DNA from: Arthrobacter sp. Soil736
Lineage (GTDB): Bacteria; Actinomycetota; Actinomycetes; Actinomycetales; Micrococcaceae
NCBI RefSeq assembly: GCF_001428005.1
Contig: NZ_LMSB01000023.1
Location: forward strand, 28,953 to 92,952
Direction of reading: 5' to 3'
Length of the DNA stretch: 64,000 bases
Shown: positions 44,658 through 53,551 of the stretch, one piece after another
Position numbering within the stretch: the first letter of the stretch is position 1
How the letters are laid out: every line of letters starts with the position of its first letter
Notes under the pieces: model-generated
Told to the model about the DNA's origin: nothing
Database searches by the model: none
What the model saw: only the letters and a program-made list of their open reading frames with translations
Program-made: the position numbers and the translations under genes

Positions 44658-44852
44658 ACCTCTATAGTCGCCCATGCGGGGGCCGAACTCACATTCCGCG
44701 GGCGCACCGTGAGGGAAACCGTGCGTTACGCGGGTGGGTCATCCCATGACCTTGGTGGTCCACCGCGACTATGATCAGTTACAGAGGAATCACCGCGATG
44801 GCCGCCTCAGGCCTTGCGGGTTCAATGATCGCCACTCGAAGAAGAGGTTCAC

Positions 44853-45887
44853 GTGTCACCAGCGTCCATGACCCAGAAGTACTCCACGCTTTCCCCGTCG
44901 CTTGCCGTCGGCATCGACGAGCCGGACCGCAACCTTGCACTTGAGCTTGTCCGCGTCACCGAGGCCGCGGCGATTGCCGGCGGCCACTGGGTGGGTTTCG
45001 GTGACAAGAACAAGGCCGACGGCGCCGCCGTCGACGCCATGCGCTCGTTCCTCCAGACCGTCCACTTCAACGGCGTTGTGGTCATCGGTGAAGGCGAAAA
45101 AGACGAAGCCCCCATGCTCTTCAATGGCGAGCAGGTGGGTGACGGCACCGGCCCCGAGTGCGACGTCGCCGTCGACCCGATCGACGGAACCCGCCTGACG
45201 GCGCTGGGCATCAACAACGCCCTGGCTGTCCTGGCGGTGGCCGAGCGCGGTTCCATGTTCGACCCCTCGGCGGTGTTCTACATGGAGAAGCTTGTCACCG
45301 GTCCCGAGGCTGCCGACATGGTGGACCTGCGCCTGCCCGTCAAGCAGAACCTGCACCTGATCGCCAAGGCCAAGGGCGTCAAGGTGAACCAGCTCAACGT
45401 GATGATCCTCGACCGGGACCGCCACCGTGGGCTCGTGGAGGAAATCCGCGAAGCCGGCGCGCGCACCAAGTTCATCATGGACGGTGACGTCGCCGGCGCC
45501 ATTGCGGCGGCCCGCGCCGGCACCGGTGTGGATGCACTGATGGGCATCGGCGGAACGCCCGAAGGCATCGTCGCCGCGTGTGCCATCAAGTCCCTCGGCG
45601 GCGTCATCCAGGGCCGGCTGTGGCCCACGAGCGACGACGAGAAGCAGAAGGCCATCGACGCCGGACACGACCTCGAGCGGGTCCTCTCCACGAACGACCT
45701 CGTCAAGAGCGACAACTGCTACTTCGCCGCCACCGGCATCACCGACGGCGACCTCCTCAAGGGCGTGCGCTATGCCAAGGACAAGGTGCTGACGCAGTCG
45801 ATCGTCATGCGTTCCAAGTCCGGCACCATCCGGTTTGTGGACGGCGAGCACCAGGCCAGCAAGTGGGAAGGCTACGCCCGCCGCTAG
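44853..45887 (+). CDS. glpX: Class II fructose-1,6-bisphosphatase
   Basis: A 344-residue gluconeogenic phosphatase of the Li-sensitive superfamily. Metal motifs are GEGEKDEAPML near residue 76 and DPIDGTRLTALG near 108, and the GIGGTPEGIVAACA block is diagnostic of GlpX. Start GTG 44853 is preceded by AGAGG. It is the main FBPase of most actinobacteria. It ends 15 nt before a very long repeat-derived hairpin that serves as terminator. Confidence 0.94.
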   Translation: MSPASMTQKYSTLSPSLAVGIDEPDRNLALELVRVTEAAAIAGGHWVGFGDKNKADGAAVDAMRSFLQTVHFNGVVVIGEGEKDEAPMLFNGEQVGDGTGPECDVAVDPIDGTRLTALGINNALAVLAVAERGSMFDPSAVFYMEKLVTGPEAADMVDLRLPVKQNLHLIAKAKGVKVNQLNVMILDRDRHRGLVEEIREAGARTKFIMDGDVAGAIAAARAGTGVDALMGIGGTPEGIVAACAIKSLGGVIQGRLWPTSDDEKQKAIDAGHDLERVLSTNDLVKSDNCYFAATGITDGDLLKGVRYAKDKVLTQSIVMRSKSGTIRFVDGEHQASKWEGYARR

Positions 45888-45902
45888 CCCACCCGCCTCC
45901 CG

Positions 45903-45966
45903 GCGCGAACGAACACTTGTGGCCCCTCATCCGACCGGATGCGGGGCCACAAGTGTTCGTTCGCGC
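45903..45966 (+). terminator. 24-bp repeat-derived hairpin terminator after glpX
   Basis: A perfect 24-bp inverted repeat (left arm 45903-45926, right arm 45943-45966) whose outer 16 nt are GCGCGAACGAACACTT and its complement. An inner CATCC/GGATG extends the stem. TTTTCTCTT follows on the plus strand. The right arm lies just past the 3' end of the DUF559 gene (minus), so the hairpin sits between convergent genes. Confidence 0.85.
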
Positions 45967-45973
45967 TTTTCTC

Positions 45974-46930
45974 TTAGCCGAGGGAATCGGCGGGAACGAC
46001 TGGGAGACGCCGCTGCCGGGCCTCAAGTACCGCCCGGACCTTCTCGATGAGGAAGGGCTTCTCGCCCTCAAGGTCCTCTTTGAAAACCCTGACTTCGGTC
46101 CAGCCCAGTCGCTGGGTCACGGCCCTCCGCTTGCTGTCCAGCTGGCACTGGTGCGGATCCGAGTGGTGGGCGCCGTCGTACTGGAGTGCCAACCGACGCT
46201 CGGGGTAAGCGGCGTCCGGCCACACGGCAGGCTGGCCCCAGCTGTTCAGGATCACATGATTCAGAACTGGCTCGCCGAGCTTTGTGCGGGAAAGCAAGAG
46301 GCGCATTTTCGTTTCCTGAGGTGAATCGGAGCCGACGCGGATCTCTGAGAGGGCAAGCCGCGCCGTTTTCATGCCGCGCATGCCCGGATGGGACGCCACC
46401 ATTCGCCGCAGATCCTCAATCGTGGCCAGCGGAGTCTTCGGCCGCGGGAAGTCCGGACCGTGTGCCGCGACGATGGAGTCACCAGCGGAGATCAGTTCAT
46501 CGACGGTGAGCAAGCTTGCGAGATCCAGCCACGTCCTGGCGGGCGAGGTGACCCGAACGCCGTCGTGCATCACAACCTCACCTGGCTTGAAGGTCAGGCG
46601 GTGTCCTACGACATTACGGCGCCTCGGCTTGCTGGAGTTCCGGTCGCGCGCAATGTGGATCCTCCAGTCCTCCTGCATCCAGGCCGGCAGGCCGGCGCAC
46701 CAGATACGTGCTCCGGAGTGATGGGTCAGGACCGACGCCTCATCCAGTGCCGTGTAGGCGTGCAGGTTTGCGGGCGCGTCGGCGCTGCCGGCCAGGGGGA
46801 TCCGGATGCCGCGCGAGGGAATGGCGATGTCAGACTGGCGCTGCCGCTTGCGCGACATTCCGGCGGATGCTGCGGCAGCGGAGGTGAAGGATCCGGCGAG
46901 GAATTCTTCCGGGAGCGGTTTTCGGGCCAT
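45974..46930 (-). CDS. DUF559-type nuclease-like protein with AbiEi-like N-terminus
   Basis: A 318-residue protein of a patchy actinobacterial family. The N-terminal half (IRIPLAGSADAPANLHAYTALDEASVLTHHSGARIW, MHDGVRVTSPARTWLDLASLL) resembles the AbiEi/type IV antitoxin-like domain. The C-terminal half has the DUF559/Vsr-like PD-(D/E)xK core: SPQETKMR, WPDAAYPERRLALQYDGAHH and a C-terminal helix. The usual Glu of EYDG is Gln here, so nuclease activity is uncertain. Repeat-derived sequences bracket it on both sides. Confidence 0.75.
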   Translation of the reverse strand: MARKPLPEEFLAGSFTSAAAASAGMSRKRQRQSDIAIPSRGIRIPLAGSADAPANLHAYTALDEASVLTHHSGARIWCAGLPAWMQEDWRIHIARDRNSSKPRRRNVVGHRLTFKPGEVVMHDGVRVTSPARTWLDLASLLTVDELISAGDSIVAAHGPDFPRPKTPLATIEDLRRMVASHPGMRGMKTARLALSEIRVGSDSPQETKMRLLLSRTKLGEPVLNHVILNSWGQPAVWPDAAYPERRLALQYDGAHHSDPHQCQLDSKRRAVTQRLGWTEVRVFKEDLEGEKPFLIEKVRAVLEARQRRLPVVPADSLG

Positions 46931-46994
46931 GATTCAGTGTGAGTGGACTGAAAGGCTCCGAGGACGTTATCCACAGGCCGGATCCCTCCGAGCA

Positions 46995-47089
46995 GCGCGA
47001 ACGGACACTTGGGGCCCTTTCCCATCGCGGACGTGGGGGCTTAAGTGTTCGTTCGCGCTCGGAGCGGGGGCTTAAGTGTTCGTTCGCGC
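46995..47089. repeat. Inverted cluster of the GCGCGAACG 16-mer family
   Basis: One forward copy (GCGCGAACGGACACTT at 46995-47010) faces two reversed copies (AAGTGTTCGTTCGCGC at 47043-47058 and 47074-47089), which together can form a hairpin with GGGGCCC and GGGGGC flanks. The last copy supplies the final codons of the FemX-like gene (minus) and may end its transcript. Confidence 0.85.
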
Positions 47090-48049
47090 TCGGGGGGTGG
47101 GGCGTTTCAGGGCGGAGCGCACCGTGTCGCGGAGTTTGCGGGCCACCTGGTACGCCGCGTAGCGGGGCTTGTTCACCGGCAGGTCCCAGGTTCCGGGGTA
47201 GGCGATTTCGCGGCCGCCGAAGGACTTCTTGAACGCCGTGAAGCCCGCCCACTTGTGATCGGGCTGGTCGGCCGGGGCAACGCCCCAGAGGTCCACGTGC
47301 TTGAGGCCCTTGTCCTGGGCATCGGCCATCAGCGTCACCAGCAGCGGAATGCCGGCGCTCAGCTTCCGGTGCGTGTCGTCCATGGCCGCGTGGGCGTAGG
47401 TCCGGGTGTCTGCGGAGTCGTAGGCCAGGGCAGCCGCGATGGGCCCGCCGTGAAGCTCGGCGATGTACAGCGTGGCCGCGCCGGCGGGCATCAGGGCGGC
47501 GGCAACCTGGCTCAGGTACTCGTCGCTCTGCGGCTTGAAGCCGTTGCGCCTGGCCGTCATGTGCAGGAAGTTCAGGAGCACGCGGATGTCCTCCGGATCC
47601 TGCGACGAGCGGAAGGTGACGCCCTTCTTGTGGATGTTCCGGTAGAGGTTGCGGTTGACCGGTTTCATGTCGGCCAGCACGTCTTTGAAGTCCCGGTCGA
47701 GGTCCACAATCCAGCTGAGCTCCGGCTGCTGGTTGACCGGGGCAGGCTGCAGCCCGCGGCTCCGCAGCGCCGCCGGGGCCGTCGTCGGGTCCAGTCCGGC
47801 CGCCGCGGGCTCGATCCGGACGAAGACGGCGCCGCAGGACTTCGCCACGTCCCGAAGGGCCGCCAGCGCGGCGTCAAATGCCTCGACGGACTCGGCCACG
47901 GGACCGTAGGGCGCGTACAGCACCTTGCCGGCCGGGTTCTTTTCCTCGACCGCGAGGAAGCTCCAGCCCGGGCCGGAGTGCCGGTGAACTGTCCGGCCCA
48001 GCGACGTCTGGAAGTCAGCCCATGCCTGGGTCTGCAGGAAGTATTCCAC
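47072..48049 (-). CDS. FemX-like aminoacyltransferase (peptidoglycan bridge)
   Basis: A 325-residue FemABX-family protein with two GNAT-like folds that adds amino acids from aminoacyl-tRNA to lipid II or muropeptides. Landmarks are QTQAWADFQTSLG, VLYAPYGPV, MKPVNRNLYRNIHKKGVTF, LHMTARRNGF and WGVAPADQPDHKWAGFTAFKKSFGG. Arthrobacter-type walls carry interpeptide bridges, which fits. The C-terminal residues ARTNT are encoded within a dispersed repeat. It lies 5 nt after manA, so it is likely cotranscribed with it. Confidence 0.9.
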   Translation of the reverse strand: MEYFLQTQAWADFQTSLGRTVHRHSGPGWSFLAVEEKNPAGKVLYAPYGPVAESVEAFDAALAALRDVAKSCGAVFVRIEPAAAGLDPTTAPAALRSRGLQPAPVNQQPELSWIVDLDRDFKDVLADMKPVNRNLYRNIHKKGVTFRSSQDPEDIRVLLNFLHMTARRNGFKPQSDEYLSQVAAALMPAGAATLYIAELHGGPIAAALAYDSADTRTYAHAAMDDTHRKLSAGIPLLVTLMADAQDKGLKHVDLWGVAPADQPDHKWAGFTAFKKSFGGREIAYPGTWDLPVNKPRYAAYQVARKLRDTVRSALKRPTPRARTNT

Positions 48050-48054
48050 CGGGC

Positions 48055-49305
48055 TCAGGCCTTCATCGAGGTGGTCACGGCGAAGGCCACGGCGGTGTCT
48101 CTTGAGCCGGAGACAGGGTGGACGTTGACGGGCGCGTCAGCGGCCGGCAGGAAGGCGCTTCCGCCGCGGCCCAGCTGAAGGTCACCCTTGGGCGAGTCAA
48201 GGTAGACGGACCCCTCAACCACGATGATCACCGCCGCGCCTGATTGCGCGAGCGGCACGGGGGCGCCCTCCGGCAGCAGCTCGATCCGTTGGAGCTGGAA
48301 TTCGCGGAAAGGCGGCTGGTACAGCTCCTGGCCGAGGTCCGAGACTTCCGCGCGGAGCATGGGGACGCCCACGGATTCGAAGGCAATGGTGTTCAGCAGC
48401 TCGGGAACGTCGATGAACTTCGGCGTCAGGCCGCCCCTGAGCACGTTGTCGGAGGAGGCCATGACCTCGACGCCGAGGCCGTACAGGTACGCATGCACGT
48501 TGCCCGCGGGCAGATAGACGGCTTCGCCGGGCTCCAGCGAGAGCCGGTTCAGCAGCAGGGAAATAAGCACACCCGGGTCCCCGGGGTACTCGCTGTTGAG
48601 GCTGAGCACGGTGGACAGTTCCAGCTGGTAGGGCGTCATCGGGGCGCCGGACGTCAGCGCCTCCACAACCCTCGACGTCGCCTCCTGGACGCCGTCTCCG
48701 CCCGCGATCAGCCGCTGGAACGCTGCCCGCAGGGCGGCGTCCTCCTCCGGCAGGGAGAGATCATCGATCACCTCGGTCAGGATGTGCGGTACGCCGGAGC
48801 CGGAGAGCTCCAGGCACCCTGCCAGGTGAAGGAAGACATCGCGTGACTTCGCCGTGTCACGGAAACCGCACAGCGCATCGAACGGCGTGAGCGCGAAGAT
48901 CATTTCAGGCTTGTGGTTGTCGTCCCGGTAGTTGCGGTGCGGGGCGTCGGCCGGGACGCCGTCGGCCTTCTCGCGGGCAAAACCGGCCCTGGCCTGTTCA
49001 AGGCTGGGATGGACCTGCAGCGAGAGCGGCCTGGCTGCAGCAAGAACCTTGGTGAGGAAAGGAAGGCGGGGGCCGAATTCAGCCACCGATGCCTCGCCGA
49101 GGAAATGGTCCGGATCCTCGGAAATCAGCTCGTTCAGGGGCGCCGTAGTGCCGTCCGGACGGGTGGCCACCGACGGGGAGTCAGGGTGCGCTCCGATCCA
49201 CAGCTCCGCTTCCGGGCCGCCCGACTCCGGCCTGCCGAGCAGTCCGGCGATCGCCGTCGTCGATCCCCAGGCGTACGGCCTGAGGACATTGTCGATTTCG
49301 TACAC
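48055..49305 (-). CDS. manA: Mannose-6-phosphate isomerase, class I
   Basis: A 416-residue zinc isomerase linking fructose-6-phosphate with mannose metabolism, feeding GDP-mannose for envelope glycans. The N-terminus YEIDNVLRPYAWGSTTAIAGLLG, the zinc motif PLSLQVHPS, HKPEMIFALTPFDALCGFR and EPGEAVYLPAGNVHAYLYGLGVEVMASSDNVLRGGLTPK are complete. I chose GTG 49305 (AAGGA upstream); the open frame to 49356 adds 17 unlikely residues. It follows the LCP gene by 35 nt and leads into femX. Confidence 0.94.
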   Translation of the reverse strand: MYEIDNVLRPYAWGSTTAIAGLLGRPESGGPEAELWIGAHPDSPSVATRPDGTTAPLNELISEDPDHFLGEASVAEFGPRLPFLTKVLAAARPLSLQVHPSLEQARAGFAREKADGVPADAPHRNYRDDNHKPEMIFALTPFDALCGFRDTAKSRDVFLHLAGCLELSGSGVPHILTEVIDDLSLPEEDAALRAAFQRLIAGGDGVQEATSRVVEALTSGAPMTPYQLELSTVLSLNSEYPGDPGVLISLLLNRLSLEPGEAVYLPAGNVHAYLYGLGVEVMASSDNVLRGGLTPKFIDVPELLNTIAFESVGVPMLRAEVSDLGQELYQPPFREFQLQRIELLPEGAPVPLAQSGAAVIIVVEGSVYLDSPKGDLQLGRGGSAFLPAADAPVNVHPVSGSRDTAVAFAVTTSMKA

Positions 49306-49340
49306 TGCCGGGTGTCCTTCTCTCTTGAAGCAGGTGTGAC

Positions 49341-50984
49341 CTAAAGGGGAGCGCACTGGCCGTTGGTGGCCACGAGATCGCGGATGGCCTGCTCGTTCCC
49401 CTCGCGCTTGAGCTGGTTCAACATCTTTTCGGTAATGGGTTCACCTGCCGGCGTGGTGGTCACCGGCGTGAAGTCCGACGACGACGACGGCGACGGCGCG
49501 GGCGTGGTGGCGGGCACGCCCAGCGGGGGACCGGCCGCCGTCAGCCCGCTGCCGCCGGCCGCGCTCCGCGGCTGGAGGATGGCGTCGTCAGAACCTGCCG
49601 CGGCCGGTGACGAGGAACTCTGCGACTGGAGGAGTTTCCGGACCCGTTCGTGGATGACGTCGAAGTCGGGCACCGTGGAGAATGACGCATCGAAGTCCGG
49701 CGGACCAATGGTGAGGCGGCCGATCTCCTTGCCCTTGGCCTTCATGGCCAGGTCAACGAAGCTTCCCAGCTGGCTGGCGGAGATGTTGGACTCGACCACC
49801 TTGGTGCCGGCGTTGGCAATGTCCTCGAACTTCGAAAGGAGTGTCGCCGGGTCCAGCTGCCTCAGCATGGCCTGCTGGACGCACTGCTGCCGCTGGATCC
49901 GTGCGTAGTCGTCAACGAACTCGCGGGAACGCCCGTACCACAGTGCATGGTAGCCATCCAGCTTCTGTTCGCCGGCGGGGATCCACCCCAGGGGCATGCC
50001 GTGGATGCCGTTGGCCTCGTCGATCATGTCGCCGCTGATGGGCACCCAGCCGCCGGCCTTGATCCGGATTCCGCCCATGGCATCGATGAGCTTGGCGAAG
50101 CCGTCCATGTCCACCAGGACGTACGCCTGGACGGTGATCCCGAGGGTTCCGGACACGGCTTCCAGCGTCGCCTGCGCGCCGGGATCGGCAACGCCGGGGT
50201 AGAGGTCCTTGTGTTCGTTGGTGACCTCGGTGTTGATGGCGTTGATGAGGCAATCATTGCCGCAGTCGTAGCCGTCCGGATAGATCTGCCGCATGGGGGA
50301 GCCCTCGCTGAACCGTGCGTTCTGCAGGTTGCGGGGAATCGAGATGATTGCGGTCTTGCCGCTCTCTGCATCCACGCTGAGCACGGACAGGCTGTCCGGG
50401 CGCCGGCCCGTGCGGTCGGCCCCCGCGTCGCCGCCCATCATCAGGAAGTTGTACCGGCCATCCACAGGATCGATGGCCGGGCCGTTGGCGTTGAAGATGC
50501 TGCCGATCGCGTTGCGGCTCACATTGAGCAGATAGGCCGCGTAACCGAGCGAGCCGCTGCTCACCACCATGGCGAGGGCCAGTGCGATGCCGACCGCAGG
50601 CCGCATGCGCTGCGGCAGCAGAACGGGCCGGATCAGCCGAAGCGTGTTAACGAACAACACCAACCAGCCGACGGCCAGGGCCGAAAGGATCAGGACGATC
50701 AGCAGCGAGGCGATCGGGTTGGTGACAATGTTGATGAGCAGGGTCCGGTTGGTGAACAGCAACACCAGGGCCAGGATCACCAGCACCCAGACGCTGAGCG
50801 TGACACGCAGCGCAATGCGGCCAAGCCTGCGGTCTCCGGCCACGACCTGGGCGCTCCCCGGCACGAAGAGCGTGAGGAGGATCAGCAGGAAGGCGCGCTT
50901 CGTACGGACCGGCTCAGGCGCACTCGCCGGATTCCGGACGGGGTCCGTGAGCAGGCCCTTGGATGGCAGTTCGGTGTTGGACAT
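49341..50984 (-). CDS. LCP (LytR-CpsA-Psr) family protein
   Basis: A 547-residue membrane protein that transfers lipid-linked glycopolymers (teichoic acid, arabinogalactan or similar) to peptidoglycan. The N-terminal 150 residues hold about four spans rather than the usual one. The LCP catalytic domain follows (YNFLMMGGDAGADRTGRRPDSLSVLSVD, ISIPRNLQNA, LVDMDGFAKLIDAMGGI, YGRSREFVDDYARIQRQQ), with the Arg/Asp residues that bind the diphosphate. A Ser/Pro-rich linker precedes a small C-terminal helix and a Cys near the end. It sits among envelope genes. Confidence 0.93.
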   Translation of the reverse strand: MSNTELPSKGLLTDPVRNPASAPEPVRTKRAFLLILLTLFVPGSAQVVAGDRRLGRIALRVTLSVWVLVILALVLLFTNRTLLINIVTNPIASLLIVLILSALAVGWLVLFVNTLRLIRPVLLPQRMRPAVGIALALAMVVSSGSLGYAAYLLNVSRNAIGSIFNANGPAIDPVDGRYNFLMMGGDAGADRTGRRPDSLSVLSVDAESGKTAIISIPRNLQNARFSEGSPMRQIYPDGYDCGNDCLINAINTEVTNEHKDLYPGVADPGAQATLEAVSGTLGITVQAYVLVDMDGFAKLIDAMGGIRIKAGGWVPISGDMIDEANGIHGMPLGWIPAGEQKLDGYHALWYGRSREFVDDYARIQRQQCVQQAMLRQLDPATLLSKFEDIANAGTKVVESNISASQLGSFVDLAMKAKGKEIGRLTIGPPDFDASFSTVPDFDVIHERVRKLLQSQSSSSPAAAGSDDAILQPRSAAGGSGLTAAGPPLGVPATTPAPSPSSSSDFTPVTTTPAGEPITEKMLNQLKREGNEQAIRDLVATNGQCAPL

Positions 50985-50993
50985 GACAGTTCC

Positions 50994-51560
50994 CTAACGG
51001 CTACCCCGGAGACCGACGTTGTTGTCGGAGAAGACTTCATTGACTTTCTGCCGGAGGTTGGCGCCCTTCCGGCTGGCCACATCGTTGAGCTCCTGCGCGA
51101 AGTCCAGGAGTTCGGCGCGGAGGCGCACGGCGAGGTCGTCCGTCCCGGCGGCCAGCATCCGCACGGCCAGCAGGCCGGCGTTCCGGGCGCCTGCGATGGA
51201 GACTGTGGCCACCGGGACTCCGGCGGGCATCTGCACGATGGAGAGCAGCGAATCCATGCCGTCGAGGGTCTTGAGCGGGACAGGCACGCCGATGACGGGC
51301 AACGGAGTGACCGAAGCCAGCATGCCCGGCAGGTGGGCGGCGCCGCCCGCGCCGGCGATGATGACGCGGAGACCGCGCTCATGGGCCGTCTGTCCGTACC
51401 GGATCATTTCGGTGGGCATGCGGTGCGCGGAGACAACGTCGGCCTCGAAGGGGATGCCGAACTCTGCCAGGGCATCAGCGGCGGCCTCCATGACGGGCCA
51501 GTCCGAATCCGACCCCATGACGAGGCCGACCAGTGGGGCGGGGGCTGTTTCGGGGCTCAT
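50994..51560 (-). CDS. purE: N5-carboxyaminoimidazole ribonucleotide mutase
   Basis: A 188-residue class I PurE of purine synthesis that converts N5-CAIR to CAIR. Conserved [10 protein letters not shown] (residues about 15-24), SAHRMP and [11 protein letters not shown] line the active site. It overlaps purK by 4 nt, the usual coupling. It has an Arg/Lys-rich C-terminal extension of about 20 residues. Confidence 0.95.
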   Translation of the reverse strand: MSPETAPAPLVGLVMGSDSDWPVMEAAADALAEFGIPFEADVVSAHRMPTEMIRYGQTAHERGLRVIIAGAGGAAHLPGMLASVTPLPVIGVPVPLKTLDGMDSLLSIVQMPAGVPVATVSIAGARNAGLLAVRMLAAGTDDLAVRLRAELLDFAQELNDVASRKGANLRQKVNEVFSDNNVGLRGSR

Positions 51561-52753
51561 GCGTTCTCCTCGGTTATTGCTGGTCCCGCGTCGGCCGGCA
51601 GCCTGCCGTCACGGATGATGCTGGCCACGGCGGTGGCCCGTTGCCGCAGGGATCCGACGTCCGCCACGGATGCGCCTACCAGGTTGACGTGACCTATCTT
51701 CCTGCCTGGCCGCACGGATTTCCCGTAGCAGTGGACTTTTGCGGCGGGTTCAGCCGCCAGCGCCGCCGGATAGGCGGAGAACAGATCCTGGTTGTCGCCG
51801 CCCAGGAAGTTCTTCATCACCACAACCTGGCCGAGAACGTCCGTGGCGCCCAGCGGCAGGTTGAGGACCGCCCGGAGATGCTGTTCGAACTGGCTGGTGA
51901 CGGAGCCGTCCTGGGTCCAGTGCCCGGTGTTGTGCGGACGCATCGCCAGTTCGTTGATGAGGAATCCAGCCCCTGTTCCGGGCGTCTCGAAGAGCTCAAC
52001 AGCCATGACTCCGGTGACGCCGAGTTCGTTGGCGATCCGCAGGGCCGCCTCTTCGGCCGCCGCGGCAACCTCGAGGGGGATGTCCTGGGCGGGCGCGATC
52101 ACTTCATCGCAGACGCCGTCCACCTGGATGGTGTGGACCACAGGCCAGGCCCGGGACGCGCCGTCCGGCGTTCGTGCCACGAGGGCAGACAGTTCACGGC
52201 TGAACTCCACCTTGGCCTCGGCGAGGAGCGGGCTCATGGCCTCGAACCAGTCCGCCGTTTCTGCGGCGTCCTCTGCGGAGCTGACCATGCGGACGCCCTT
52301 GCCGTCATATCCGCCGCGCGGCATTTTGAGCACCACGGGCCACCCGGTCCTGTCGCCGAAGCCGATGAGCCCGGCCACATCGTCCACGGAAGCCCATACC
52401 GGGTTGGGAAGCTCCAGGCGGTCGATCGCGGCACGCATGACGAGTTTGTCCTGGGCGTTGATGAGGGCGTCGGGCCCCGGCTGGACATTCACTCCGGCTT
52501 CGATCAGGGCGTAGAGGTGCTCGCCGGGAACGTGCTCGTGGTCGAAGGTCAGCACGTCCAGGCCCTTGGAGAACTCCAGGAGCGCAGCGAGGTCCTTGTA
52601 GTCGCCCACCGGCGCGTTCGCGACGGCTGAGACTGCGGATACGTCCTCGCCTTCCGCCAGGACGCGGAGTTCGAAGCCCAATGCGGTGGCGGCTGGGGCC
52701 ATCATGCGCGCAAGCTGGCCGCCGCCAACCACGCCGATTACTGGAAAAGTCAC
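51557..52753 (-). CDS. purK: N5-carboxyaminoimidazole ribonucleotide synthase
   Basis: A 398-residue ATP-grasp enzyme that carboxylates AIR with bicarbonate and ATP. The N-terminal [22 protein letters not shown], the ATP loop [17 protein letters not shown], and the metal-binding [31 protein letters not shown] block are intact. First codon GTG 52753 has TAGGCT 7 nt upstream, at leaderless distance. purK-purE form a two-gene operon, with the LCP gene 10 nt downstream, possibly cotranscribed. Confidence 0.95.
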   Translation of the reverse strand: MTFPVIGVVGGGQLARMMAPAATALGFELRVLAEGEDVSAVSAVANAPVGDYKDLAALLEFSKGLDVLTFDHEHVPGEHLYALIEAGVNVQPGPDALINAQDKLVMRAAIDRLELPNPVWASVDDVAGLIGFGDRTGWPVVLKMPRGGYDGKGVRMVSSAEDAAETADWFEAMSPLLAEAKVEFSRELSALVARTPDGASRAWPVVHTIQVDGVCDEVIAPAQDIPLEVAAAAEEAALRIANELGVTGVMAVELFETPGTGAGFLINELAMRPHNTGHWTQDGSVTSQFEQHLRAVLNLPLGATDVLGQVVVMKNFLGGDNQDLFSAYPAALAAEPAAKVHCYGKSVRPGRKIGHVNLVGASVADVGSLRQRATAVASIIRDGRLPADAGPAITEENA

Positions 52754-52760
52754 ATATGCC

Positions 52761-52766
52761 AGCCTA
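52761..52766 (-). promoter_or_regulatory. -10 box for leaderless purK
   Basis: TAGGCT on the minus strand ends 7 nt before GTG 52753. Confidence 0.5.
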
Positions 52767-52896
52767 CAGAAAAGGAGCGCGGTTACCGGCTTCCACGGCG
52801 GTGAAGCTCCCTAAATTGCACAATATCCATGCCGCCGCCCGCTGCAGGAGCACCAGGGGCGGTGCCCCCGTTGAGGTTACTCACAGCAAACCGGGC

Positions 52897-52902
52897 TAAA
52901 AT
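52897..52902 (+). promoter_or_regulatory. -10 box for the GtrA-family gene
   Basis: TAAAAT, close to consensus, about 50 nt upstream of ATG 52951. TTGAGG at 52871-52876 is a -35 candidate, with a long 20-nt spacer. Confidence 0.5.
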
Positions 52903-52950
52903 GGGAGCTTGGCCCAACGGCCCCCAGTATTCAGACGGCCACGGAGGGTC

Positions 52951-53514
52951 ATGATTAACACACTTGCAGAGCGCATCCGGGGACTCGCCTCGCTATTTTG
53001 GCGCGAGGTGGCGAAATTCGGTGCCGTGGGCGGTGTGGCGTTCGTCATTGACAACGGACTGACCTACTACCTGATGCATGGCCCCATGACGGACAGCGAG
53101 GCCAAGGCCCGGTTCGTGGGAGCCACCGTGGCCACCGTGTTTTCCTGGATCGCCAACCGCCTCTGGACCTTCCGCCACCGCCGCCAGGCCAACGTTTTGC
53201 GTGAGTTCCTGATGTTCGTCCTGATCAACGGCATCGGCATTGGCATTTCCACCGGCTTTACCGCCCTGGCCAAGTATTCGATGGGCGTCACGGACAAAAA
53301 CATGCTCTTCGCTGCCGGCATCGTGGGCATCCTGGTGGCTACCGTCGTCCGCTTCTTTGCCTACCGATTCCTCGTGTTCAACCAGGAACTGGACCAGGAA
53401 CCGGAATTTTCCCACGACCACGAACTCATCGAGCACCACCATGCTGCCAAGCCGGTGGCCCGCCTGGCGGAGCCGGCAGCGGAGGACCCGGAAGTTCCCG
53501 CACGCCGGGAGTGA
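52951..53514 (+). CDS. GtrA-family membrane protein
   Basis: A 187-residue protein with four membrane spans typical of GtrA/flippase-like proteins that help move undecaprenyl-phosphate-linked sugars. The signature KFGAVGGVAFVIDNGLTYYLM and ATVFSWIANRLWTFRHRR (conserved N-R-x-W-T-F) are present. ATG 52951 has GGAGGG 2-7 nt upstream. An in-frame TTG at 52909 is the only longer choice. The C-terminal 50 residues are acidic, with a His cluster (HDHELIEHHH). It fits the envelope-glycan context. Confidence 0.9.
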   Translation: MINTLAERIRGLASLFWREVAKFGAVGGVAFVIDNGLTYYLMHGPMTDSEAKARFVGATVATVFSWIANRLWTFRHRRQANVLREFLMFVLINGIGIGISTGFTALAKYSMGVTDKNMLFAAGIVGILVATVVRFFAYRFLVFNQELDQEPEFSHDHELIEHHHAAKPVARLAEPAAEDPEVPARRE

Positions 53515-53551
53515 CGCGGCGGGCGTTTGCCGCCGGTGTCGGCGCGGGACG

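Noticed and set aside
45974..46930. Complete toxin-antitoxin system
   Set aside because: Although the N-terminus looks AbiEi-like, no AbiEii-type nucleotidyltransferase toxin gene is next to it, so only a single-gene accessory call is supported.
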